Shown here in pieces: positions 41,972 through 49,555 of a stretch of 64,000 bases of DNA. Below the pieces are notes generated by a model. It worked only from the letters and a program-made list of their open reading frames with translations. It made no database searches and had not been told where the DNA came from. The first letter of the stretch is position 1, and the number at the start of each line of letters is the position of its first letter. Source of the DNA: CAVUPF01 sp963777915 (GTDB lineage Bacteria; Actinomycetota; Thermoleophilia; Solirubrobacterales; 70-9). The stretch is taken from the NCBI GenBank assembly GCA_963777915.1, contig CAVZSH010000007.1:1-64000 (forward strand). The letters are read 5' to 3'. Made by a program: the position numbers and the translations under genes.

Positions 41972-43357
41972 GTGAGTTCGCCCCTTGTCCTGGTCATGGC
42001 GGCGGGCGAGGGGACGCGAATGCGCTCCTCGCTGCCGAAGATGCTGCATCCCGTCTGCGGGCGACCGATGGTCGCCTGGCCGATCATCGCCGCCCGCGAG
42101 GCCGGGGCCGGCAGGGTCGCGGCGATCGTCTCGCCCGGGCGAGACATCTCCGCGGGGCTGCCAGAGGGCGTCGAGACCATCGTCCAGCCCGAGTCTGACG
42201 GCACCGGCGGCGCCGTCCGCGCGGCGCTGCCGCTGATCGAGAAGAGCGAGACGGTGCTGGTGCTCTCCGGAGACGTTCCGCTGCTCTCCGCCGATGTGAT
42301 CTCCGGCCTGCTTGAAGCCCACCTGGCCGCCGGCGCTGCCGCGACGATGCTGACGATCGAGCTCGAGGATCCCGGCGCCTACGGACGCGTCATACGTGGC
42401 CCTTCGGGAGAGGTCGAGCGCGTGGTCGAGTCCAAAGCCGCCGGCGACGCCGGCCCCGAGGAGCTGGCGATCCGCGAGATCAACGCCGGCACCTACGCCT
42501 TCGACGCGGCGCCCCTGGCAGCTGCCCTCGCCCGCCTCTCCAACGACAACGCCCAGGGCGAGTACTACTTGCCAGGCGTCTTCCCGGCGCTGCGCGAAGC
42601 TGGCCACTCCGTCGCCGCCCACCTCGCCGATGACCTCGCGGTGACGATGGGTGTCAACAACCGCGCCGAGCTCGCCGCGGTCGAGGCAGAGGCGCGCCGC
42701 CGCATCCTTGAGGCCCACATGCTCGCCGGCGTCACCGTCGTCGACCCGGACTCAACCTGGGTCGACGCGGGGGTCGAGATCGCCGCCGACACGCGGATTG
42801 AGCCCGGCACCAGCCTGCGTGGCCGCACCGAGATCGGCGCCGGATCTGTGGTCGGCCCGCTGAGTACGCTGATCGACACCCGACTCGGCGAGTGCGTCTT
42901 CGTCCCTCACTCCTACCTGGTCGAGTGCGAGGTCCTCGACGGTTGCTCGGTCGGCCCGTTCGCATACCTGCGCCCGGGCGCAGCCCTGGAGCGGGGCGCC
43001 AAGGCCGGCTCCTTCGTCGAGATCAAGAATTCGCGGATCGGCGAGGACGCCAAGGTTCCGCATCTCGCCTACGTGGGCGACGCGGAGATCGGCGCCGGCA
43101 GCAACCTCGGCGCCGGCACGATCACCGCCAACTACGACGGATTTCGCAAGAACCGGACCGTGATCGGTAAAAACGTGCGCATCGGCGTTGACACGATGCT
43201 GATCGCCCCGGTAAAAGTCGGCGACGCCGCCTACACTGGCGCCGGCGCGGTGATTATGGGCGATGTGCCCGAGGGTGCGCTCGCCGTGAGCGACAACGAG
43301 CAACGCAACATCGAGGGATACGCGAAGCGAAAGGCGACCGAGGAGCAGAGCAGGTGA
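41972..43357 (+). CDS. glmU: Bifunctional UDP-GlcNAc pyrophosphorylase/glucosamine-1-P acetyltransferase
   Basis: 461-residue enzyme for UDP-GlcNAc, precursor of peptidoglycan. The N-terminal uridyltransferase domain has MAAGEGTRMRSSLPKMLHPVCGRPM, QPESDGTGGAV and VLSGDVPLL. The C-terminal left-handed beta-helix has hexapeptide repeats with GSFVEIKNSRIGEDAKVPHLAYVGDAEIGAGSNLGAGTITANYDG, including the acetyltransferase active site. GTG 41972 agrees with the family N-terminus. It overlaps prs (GTGA). Confidence 0.97.
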   Translation: MSSPLVLVMAAGEGTRMRSSLPKMLHPVCGRPMVAWPIIAAREAGAGRVAAIVSPGRDISAGLPEGVETIVQPESDGTGGAVRAALPLIEKSETVLVLSGDVPLLSADVISGLLEAHLAAGAAATMLTIELEDPGAYGRVIRGPSGEVERVVESKAAGDAGPEELAIREINAGTYAFDAAPLAAALARLSNDNAQGEYYLPGVFPALREAGHSVAAHLADDLAVTMGVNNRAELAAVEAEARRRILEAHMLAGVTVVDPDSTWVDAGVEIAADTRIEPGTSLRGRTEIGAGSVVGPLSTLIDTRLGECVFVPHSYLVECEVLDGCSVGPFAYLRPGAALERGAKAGSFVEIKNSRIGEDAKVPHLAYVGDAEIGAGSNLGAGTITANYDGFRKNRTVIGKNVRIGVDTMLIAPVKVGDAAYTGAGAVIMGDVPEGALAVSDNEQRNIEGYAKRKATEEQSR

Positions 43358-44385
43358 GCACGATCGAGGAGCGTCCCCAGGCGGCAACCGCCATCCCGCA
43401 TGACTACTCGAAGCGGATGATGATCTTCGGCGGGCGCAGCTCGATGGAGCTGGTCGGCAAGGTCTCCGGCAAGCTCGAACTCGACGTCGGCCAAGTGACG
43501 CTGAAGACCTTCGCAAACGGTGAGGTCTACTGCCGCTATGAGGAGTCGATTCGCGGCGCCGACGTCTTCTTGGTCCAGTCCACCTGTGGCAACGAGCAAA
43601 CCGGGATGACGCCGAACGACTCGCTGATGGAGCTGCTGACGATGATCGATGCTGCCCAAGGTGCCTCCGCCCACCGGATCATCGCTGTCATGCCCTGGTA
43701 CGGCTATGCCCGCCAGGACAAGAAGTCGGCGCCGCGCGAGCCGATCTCGGCGCGCATCGTCGCCAAGTGCCTGGAGGGAGTCGGTGTCGACCGCGTCCTG
43801 ACCATGGACCTGCATGCCGGGCAGGTGCAGGGCTTCTTCCACGTGCCGGTCGACCACATGACCGCGATGCCGATGCTGACCCAGTGGTTCGCCGACCAAA
43901 ACCTCACCGAGGAGCTGGTGATCGTCTCTCCAGACGCCGGCCGGGTAAAGACGGCGCGCAACTTCGCCCGTCGCATCGGCACCCATTGGGCGGTGATGGA
44001 GAAGGAGCGCCCCGCCCAGCAGGTGGCCGAGATCGGCTACGTGGTCGGCAACGTCAAGGGCCGCACCGCGGTGCTGGTCGACGACATGATCGACACCGCG
44101 GGTACGCTTTGCGCCGCCGCTCAGACTGTGCTCGACGAGGGAGCGGCGCGGGTGATCGCCTGCGCCACCCACGGCGTCTTCTCCGGCCCGGCATTCGAGC
44201 GCCTCGCCTACGAGAGCTCCGGCATCGAGCGAATTGTCGTCACCGACACGGTGCCGCTGCGCCCCGGCGCCCCGGACAACATCACCGTGCTCTCGACCGC
44301 GAGCACCTTCGCCGACTCGATCCGCCGCATCTTTACCGACGACTCGGTCTCCGAGATCTTCGCCGGCGAGAATCAGCTCTTCTAG
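43354..44385 (+). CDS. prs: Ribose-phosphate pyrophosphokinase
   Basis: Makes PRPP from ribose-5-phosphate and ATP. The 343-residue protein has the metal/PRPP-binding segment VLTMDLHAGQVQGFF, the flexible-loop region YARQDKKSAPREPISARIVA, and the PRPP loop AVLVDDMIDTAGTL. The N-terminus is about 15 residues longer than usual. The glmU-prs order is conserved in many Gram-positive bacteria. Confidence 0.97.
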   Translation: MSTIEERPQAATAIPHDYSKRMMIFGGRSSMELVGKVSGKLELDVGQVTLKTFANGEVYCRYEESIRGADVFLVQSTCGNEQTGMTPNDSLMELLTMIDAAQGASAHRIIAVMPWYGYARQDKKSAPREPISARIVAKCLEGVGVDRVLTMDLHAGQVQGFFHVPVDHMTAMPMLTQWFADQNLTEELVIVSPDAGRVKTARNFARRIGTHWAVMEKERPAQQVAEIGYVVGNVKGRTAVLVDDMIDTAGTLCAAAQTVLDEGAARVIACATHGVFSGPAFERLAYESSGIERIVVTDTVPLRPGAPDNITVLSTASTFADSIRRIFTDDSVSEIFAGENQLF

Positions 44386-45119
44386 TGCCGCCCCACGACC
44401 TGCGGCTGGTCGGCCACAAGGGCGCCGACCTGATCGCGCCGGGCAACACCCTGGAGAGCTTCGCCGCGGCGGCGGAGGCCGGGGTCGACACGATCGAGCT
44501 TGACGTGCTTTGGAAGCGCGACGGGCACCCTCGCCTGGAGGCCGCCGAGCGCTCGCCGCTGGTCGTTGCACACGACTGGCAAGACGCAGAACGGCGCACG
44601 CCGCTGACCCTGGGGGAGGCGCTCGACGCATTCGCCTCGCCGCCACTCGAGCGGGTCGAGATCGACCTCGACATCAAACTGCCTGGCCGTGAGGGGGAGC
44701 TGGTGGAGGCGCTAGCCGGGCGCGACCTGCTGGAGCGGGCGATGGTCTCGACGATGGAGCTCTCGAGTCTGGCCCGGATCCGCGAGCTCGAGCCTAACCT
44801 GAGACGCGGCTGGACCTACCCGAGGGTCACTCGCGACTGGGCCTCCAAGCGCTGGGCGAAAGGGCCGATGTTGGCGGCGCTGATGCTGATGCGGCACAAC
44901 CTCCCCGGGCTCGCCGCACGCGAGTTGCCCAAGCTTGGAGTCCACGCGATGTGGGTCTATCACCCGCTCATCACTCGCCGGCTGGCCCGAATTACCGAGA
45001 TCGCGGGGGTCGAGCTGATCGCTTGGACTGTCGATGACTTCGATCGGATGAAGAGCCTGGTCGAGCGCGGCGTTGACGGCCTCTGCTCGAACGACCCGCG
45101 CCTCTTCGCCGAGCTTTAG
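44385..45119 (+). CDS. Glycerophosphodiester phosphodiesterase family protein
   Basis: 244 residues. TIM-barrel GDPD motifs: GHKGADLIAPGNTLESFAAAAEAGVDTIELDVLW (first His and Glu/Asp), PLVVAHDWQ (second His), and IAWTVDDFDRMKSLVERGVDGLCSNDPRLF at the end. It hydrolyses glycerophosphodiesters to glycerol-3-phosphate and an alcohol, although family members vary. GTG 44385 shares its G with the prs TAG stop. The end overlaps the convergent membrane gene by four bases. Confidence 0.9.
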   Translation: MPPHDLRLVGHKGADLIAPGNTLESFAAAAEAGVDTIELDVLWKRDGHPRLEAAERSPLVVAHDWQDAERRTPLTLGEALDAFASPPLERVEIDLDIKLPGREGELVEALAGRDLLERAMVSTMELSSLARIRELEPNLRRGWTYPRVTRDWASKRWAKGPMLAALMLMRHNLPGLAARELPKLGVHAMWVYHPLITRRLARITEIAGVELIAWTVDDFDRMKSLVERGVDGLCSNDPRLFAEL

Positions 45120-45973
45120 ACGGTCGTCGGTGCGGGGCCCGGGCCGCCGCGCCCGCGCTTCTTGCGCACGGCAGAGTCGAGATCCTCCGCGCTGAAGCCG
45201 CCCAGCGCCTCGCCGTCGAGCGCGTAGCGGTAGAGCGCCACGCCAAAGATCCCGCTCAGCGCCCGGGCGATCAGCAGCGCGATCGCCAGCCCGATCGCGC
45301 CGATCACGACGAGCAGCGCCCCGCCGAAGTCAGTTGAGGACCAGATCGCGATCCCGAGCACGATCAGCACCGCAGCCGGCAGCACACCAAGCAGGAAGAC
45401 CGCGCCGCCGATCGCGATGTTGCCGGTCACCTGCTGGCCCCAGCGAGATTTGAACAGGCTCGCCGAGCGCTTCAGCGTCTCAAAGGGCCCGGTGCCCTCC
45501 AGCGCGATGACCGGCACCGCGAGGAACGTGATCAGCGACCAGCCGATATCCAAAAGGCGCCCGAAGATCGCCCCAGCCAGTCCACCCTGGTTCTCGAGCA
45601 GGCTGAGGACGATGGCGACCACGGTGGAGACCGCCGCCCAGCCGGCGATCTGGGAGAGGCGGCTGCGCGACACTGCGAGGCCGTCGGCGACAGTCGCCTC
45701 CTGGCCACGGAAGATCATGTCGGCGGCTGCGGCCAGCCCGACGCTGAAGTAGATGCCGATCACCGCCAGAAGGTAGAAGCCGATCACGGCCAGCGGCGCG
45801 CCGACCGCGGCCTTTTGATCGGCGATCAGGTAGAGACCCGGCCCGAGGACTATCACGGCCATCAGGATCGTCGCCGCCGCGCCGTAGAGCGGGAAGCGGA
45901 TCAGCGCGCGATGCTCCCGCAACAGCACCCAGCTCTTCTTCGTCAGCGCCCAACCGCGTCGCATCCTGCTCAT
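45116..45973 (-). CDS. Polytopic membrane protein (DUF6159-like)
   Basis: 285 residues with six hydrophobic segments. It begins MRRGWALTKKSWVLLREHRALIRFPLYGAAATIL, typical of the DUF6159 family, and has an internal PVIALEGTGPFETLKRSASLFKSRWG segment. The C-terminal tail is charged and Pro-rich. The function is not known. It follows the ABC1 kinase gene on the same strand after 13 bp, suggesting an operon. Confidence 0.78.
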   Translation of the reverse strand: MSRMRRGWALTKKSWVLLREHRALIRFPLYGAAATILMAVIVLGPGLYLIADQKAAVGAPLAVIGFYLLAVIGIYFSVGLAAAADMIFRGQEATVADGLAVSRSRLSQIAGWAAVSTVVAIVLSLLENQGGLAGAIFGRLLDIGWSLITFLAVPVIALEGTGPFETLKRSASLFKSRWGQQVTGNIAIGGAVFLLGVLPAAVLIVLGIAIWSSTDFGGALLVVIGAIGLAIALLIARALSGIFGVALYRYALDGEALGGFSAEDLDSAVRKKRGRGGPGPAPTTV

Positions 45974-45986
45974 CGCTGCTCTCCTC

Positions 45987-47405
45987 TCAGGCGGGGCTCG
46001 CCAATCCGGGGGTTCGCATCACGCCTCTTCCCTCGAAGTACTCCCACTCCTGCTCACCGAGCTCGGTCGCCGGCGGGTCGGCGTAGACCCACTCGCGGAC
46101 GATCCGGTGCCAGTTGCGCTTGGCGCGGAGCTGTCCGAGCACGGCGACGACGCCGATCTCCATGCGGCGGCCCATCAGCTCGTCGGCCGGGATCGACTCG
46201 CGCCGCATCAAATCGAAGTACTCCGAGCGCGGGTCGTTGGTCGACTCGATGATCTTCATCACCCGCCGGGGGGTGATCTCGATCTCGCGATCCTCTACGT
46301 ACCAGCCGCCCACCGCTCTCATGTGGTCCATCAGCCGTTCGGCGTCGAGCTTTGAGGGGCTCTTGACGAAGCCCAGCACGTGCAGGGCCTCGCGGAACGC
46401 CTCGGGGTCGTTTCGGGAGGCGGCGTCAAAGGCGCGCTGCTCGAGCAGAATCTGCTCGCGGTCGAGCTTCTTCGTCATCCCGAAGTCAAGGAAGGCGACC
46501 CGCCCGTCGCCCATCAGGATGTAGTTACCGGGGTGGGGGTCGGCGTTGAAGTGCTGGAGGTGGTAGATCGAACCGAAACTGCCGCGGAAGACAATCTCGC
46601 CGAAGCGGCTGCGCTCGGCGTGCGGCAGCTCCTTGATCTGCTCGAACCCCATGCCCTCGACCAGCTCGGTGACCAGCACCCGCCGCCGCGAGAGGCGGGT
46701 CACGACTTCGGGAACGTAGACGAACGGGTGGTCGCGGTAGGCGCGGGAGAAGGTGCGCTGGTTTTGCGCCTCGTACTCGTAGTCGAGCTCCTCCATCACC
46801 CGCTCGCGAATCTCGTGGGCGATCGCCTTGGCGTCGAGCCCGGGGGCGAGGGCGCGGGCCAGTCGGACCAGCGTCCCGGCGTTGCGCAGGTCGGCCTCCA
46901 GCGCCTCAGCGATCCCCGGATACTGGATCTTTACCGCGACGACGCGCCCGTCGAGCAGCCTGGCGCGGTGCACCTGGCCGATCGAAGCGGCCGCGAACGC
47001 CTCGGTCTCGAACTCGGCGAACAGCTCGGAGACTTGCTCGCCGTCGTACTCCTCCAGCAGCACCTTCTCGACCTTCTCCCAGGGCATCGGCGGCGCCTCG
47101 GTACGCAGTTTGGCGAGCTGCTCCTGGTAGATCTCGCGGTACTCCTCGGGGATGAACTCGGTGTCGATGAAGGAGGCAAACTGCCCGAGCTTCATCGCTG
47201 CGCCCTTCATCTGGCCGAGCGCACCGACCATCTTCATCGCCGTCTCCAGGTGGCGCTGCTCCAGGCGCTCCTTCCCCTCTTCCTCGGATCGGGCGACGTT
47301 CGTCGCCTTGGTCCCCGCGTAGCGGGCGCCCTGTACGCCGACGATCGAGCCGAGCTTGGCCGAGCGGCGGATCCTTCCCTTCGGGATCTTCGAGTCATCG
47401 GCCAC
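45987..47405 (-). CDS. ABC1/UbiB-family atypical protein kinase-like protein
   Basis: 472 residues. Family landmarks: KxGQ motif GAAMKLGQFASFID, the Ala-rich loop AFAAASIGQVHRARLLDGRVVAVKIQYPGI (replacing the usual P-loop), FNADPHPGNYILMGDGRVAFLDFGMTKKL (catalytic and metal-binding). UbiB/COQ8 members act in quinone biosynthesis or lipid homeostasis as ATPases. In this presumably menaquinone-using actinobacterium a lipid or quinone role is inferred. First gene of a two-gene minus-strand unit. Confidence 0.9.
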   Translation of the reverse strand: MADDSKIPKGRIRRSAKLGSIVGVQGARYAGTKATNVARSEEEGKERLEQRHLETAMKMVGALGQMKGAAMKLGQFASFIDTEFIPEEYREIYQEQLAKLRTEAPPMPWEKVEKVLLEEYDGEQVSELFAEFETEAFAAASIGQVHRARLLDGRVVAVKIQYPGIAEALEADLRNAGTLVRLARALAPGLDAKAIAHEIRERVMEELDYEYEAQNQRTFSRAYRDHPFVYVPEVVTRLSRRRVLVTELVEGMGFEQIKELPHAERSRFGEIVFRGSFGSIYHLQHFNADPHPGNYILMGDGRVAFLDFGMTKKLDREQILLEQRAFDAASRNDPEAFREALHVLGFVKSPSKLDAERLMDHMRAVGGWYVEDREIEITPRRVMKIIESTNDPRSEYFDLMRRESIPADELMGRRMEIGVVAVLGQLRAKRNWHRIVREWVYADPPATELGEQEWEYFEGRGVMRTPGLASPA

Positions 47406-47445
47406 GGTGGAAGGTTGCCACAGGCTCCGCTCCGCCCGGTTTCTC

Positions 47446-47451
47446 TATCCT
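47446..47451 (+). promoter_or_regulatory. Putative -10 hexamer for rplY
   Basis: TATCCT, 10 nt before the ATG at 47462, in the divergent spacer between the ABC1 kinase gene and rplY. The same hexamer precedes lysC. Confidence 0.4.
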
Positions 47452-47461
47452 CTCCCGTCCG

Positions 47462-48163
47462 ATGGCCCCCGGTGATCGCGCAACGTTGAAGGTCGCTCCC
47501 CGCGCCGAGTTCGGCTCCAGGACGTCACGCCGCCTGCGGCGGCGGGGCCTGGTGCCCGGCGTCGTCTACAGCGGCGGCTCGGAGGCGAGGCCTTTCGAGG
47601 TGTCCGAGCGCGAGGTGCACACGGTGCTCGCCGACGGCCACGCCCTCTTCGACCTCGAGATCGAGGGCGCCGAGACCGTGCCGGTCGTGGTCAAGGAGCA
47701 GCAGCTGCACCCGGTGCGCGGCAGCCTCCAGCACATCGACCTGCAGGAGGTGAAGTTAAACGAGGCGATCCAGGCCGAGGTTGCGATCGAGCTGGAGGGC
47801 GCCGAGGCCGCTCCCGGCGTCAAAGGCGGCGGCGTGCTCGAGCACGTCACCCGCGAGATCACGGTTGAAGCGCTGCCCGCCGAGATACCCGACCGGATCA
47901 TCGTCGATGTCTCGGCGATGGAGATCAACGACACCGTCCAGCTCTCCGCGGCGACCGCGCCGGAGGGCGTCAAGTTCGTCGCCGAGGATCCCGAGGAAGT
48001 CACCATCGCCACCCTCTCGCCGCCGCGCGTCGAGGAAGAGCCGGAGCCGGCGCTCGAGGAGGAGACCGAGCTGGTCGGCGAGGAGGGCGAGACCCCCGCC
48101 GGCGAGGAGGCCTCCGCCGAGGAGGGTGAGGGCCGCGAGCAGGCCGAGGGCGGCGGGGAGTAA
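47462..48163 (+). CDS. rplY: 50S ribosomal protein L25/general stress protein Ctc (TL5 type)
   Basis: 233 residues. The N-terminal 5S-rRNA-binding L25 domain (GSRTSRRLRRRGLVPGVVYSGG ... LQHIDLQEV) is followed by the C-terminal TL5/CTC beta domain (GVLEHVTREITVEALPAEIPDRIIVDVSAMEINDTVQL). A strongly acidic Glu-rich tail of about 45 residues follows. Long-form L25 is usual in actinobacteria. It is directly followed by pth, a conserved pairing. Confidence 0.96.
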   Translation: MAPGDRATLKVAPRAEFGSRTSRRLRRRGLVPGVVYSGGSEARPFEVSEREVHTVLADGHALFDLEIEGAETVPVVVKEQQLHPVRGSLQHIDLQEVKLNEAIQAEVAIELEGAEAAPGVKGGGVLEHVTREITVEALPAEIPDRIIVDVSAMEINDTVQLSAATAPEGVKFVAEDPEEVTIATLSPPRVEEEPEPALEEETELVGEEGETPAGEEASAEEGEGREQAEGGGE

Positions 48164-48166
48164 CCG

Positions 48167-48775
48167 CTGTCCCTGTTCCGCCGCCGGGCCGGGCGCGGCG
48201 AGGAGAGCAGGGCGGGCGACCGCATCCTGATCGTCGGGTTGGGCAACCCCGGGCGCGAGTACGCCGGGACTCGCCATAACATCGGCTTTGAGGTTGCCGA
48301 GGAGCTTGCCCGCCGCTGGGAGCTGCCGCAGGCCAGGCGGAAGTTCGGCGGTCTGATCGCCGAAGGACGCGCTGGTCCCGGCGGCCCGCGGGTGGCGGTC
48401 CTGCGGCCGCAGACCTACATGAACGAGTCGGGCGACTCGGCCGGCCCGGCGCGCGGAGCGCTGAAGGCGCGGCTGGACCGGGTGGTGGTGCTGCACGACG
48501 AGATCGACCTTCCCTTCGGTGAGGTGCAGGCCCGCCTGGGGGGCGGGCTGGCCGGCCACAACGGCCTCAAGAGCCTCAAACGCGGGCTCGGCGACGCCGA
48601 GTTCTGGCGGGTGCGGGTGGGGGTGGGACGACCCGACTCCACCGATCCAGAGGTCGTCTCCTCTTACGTGCTCTCGCGTTTCCGTGAGCCCCGCGGGGAG
48701 GTCGCCGCGCTGATCGATCGTGCTACCGGGGAGACCGAGCGACTGGTCGAGGAGCTAGGTTCGGGGCGAAAGTGA
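48167..48775 (+). CDS. pth: Peptidyl-tRNA hydrolase, probable CTG start
   Basis: Recycles peptidyl-tRNA. Core motifs: LIVGLGNPGREYAGTRHNIGFEVAEELA (catalytic His), PQTYMNESGDS, VVLHDEIDLPFG and GGLAGHNGLKSLKRGLG. The only ATG/GTG/TTG start in frame is TTG 48239, which would delete the first beta strand. The frame is open back to the rplY stop, with CTG at 48167 giving MSLFRRRAGRGEESRAGDRILIVGLGNPG (202 residues) and GGGGAG about 6 bases upstream. I therefore infer a rare CTG start; CTG 48173 is an alternative. Confidence 0.88.
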   Translation: MSLFRRRAGRGEESRAGDRILIVGLGNPGREYAGTRHNIGFEVAEELARRWELPQARRKFGGLIAEGRAGPGGPRVAVLRPQTYMNESGDSAGPARGALKARLDRVVVLHDEIDLPFGEVQARLGGGLAGHNGLKSLKRGLGDAEFWRVRVGVGRPDSTDPEVVSSYVLSRFREPRGEVAALIDRATGETERLVEELGSGRK

Positions 48776-49503
48776 GCGATTCCCCAGACCTGATCGGCTA
48801 CGAGGTCGACGAGCGGGGCGTGGGGGTGCTGCGCCTGCAGCGCCCCGGCGCGCGCCACGCGATCAATACCCAGATGCTCGCCGAGATGCTGGAGCATCTC
48901 GCGGTGGCCCGCACCGACGACGCCGTCCGCGTCTTGGTCCTCACCTCCTCCGATCAGATGGGCCTCTCGGCCGGCGCCGACGTCAAGGAGGATCTGGGGG
49001 AGGAGGGCAAGGTAGGCCGCATGCAGCTCTTCGCCGACCTCTACGACGCGATCGTCGCCTTCCCGAAGCCGACGATAGCCGTATGTCACGGCGACGTGGT
49101 GGGGGGCGGGGCGGAGATCGCCGTCGCCTGCGACATGCGGGTAGGTGGCTCCAACCTGCGGATGCGCTTCCCGGGCGCAGCGCTGGGTGTGCCGGTTGGG
49201 CCGGCGCGCCTGGTGACGCTCTGTGGCCTGGCCGCCGCCAAGTACCTGCTGCTCTCCTCGCGCACGGTCGGCGCCGACGAGGCGCTGCGGCTCGGCCTCG
49301 TCAACCGCGTCGCCCCGGCGGCAAGGACCGAGGAGGCCGCGCTCGAGCTTGCTGCCCAGGTCGCGACCCACCCGCCCGAGGCGGTTGCCCGCTTGAAGCG
49401 GATGCTGCACGAGTGGGACGACGTCGAGGGGCGTTCTCGAAGCGAGGGCGAGGGCCAGGTGGAGTGGCAGAGGTCGGGGCCCGGTCTCCCCTACGGGAGA
49501 TAG
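48772..49503 (+). CDS. Enoyl-CoA hydratase/isomerase family protein
   Basis: 243-residue crotonase-fold protein. It shows the oxyanion-hole segments LTSSDQMGLSAGADVKED and AVCHGDVVGGGAEIAVACDMRVGG, and the C-terminal trimerisation helices. The usual catalytic Glu pair is only partly evident (GGGAEIA region), so the reaction is uncertain. The GTG start overlaps the pth stop. Its presence beside rplY-pth has no obvious functional link. Confidence 0.85.
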   Translation: MSDSPDLIGYEVDERGVGVLRLQRPGARHAINTQMLAEMLEHLAVARTDDAVRVLVLTSSDQMGLSAGADVKEDLGEEGKVGRMQLFADLYDAIVAFPKPTIAVCHGDVVGGGAEIAVACDMRVGGSNLRMRFPGAALGVPVGPARLVTLCGLAAAKYLLLSSRTVGADEALRLGLVNRVAPAARTEEAALELAAQVATHPPEAVARLKRMLHEWDDVEGRSRSEGEGQVEWQRSGPGLPYGR

Positions 49504-49555
49504 CCGCCTCCTAGAATTGGCCCCCCGGACCATGTGCCCGGGCTTTTCGCGTGCC

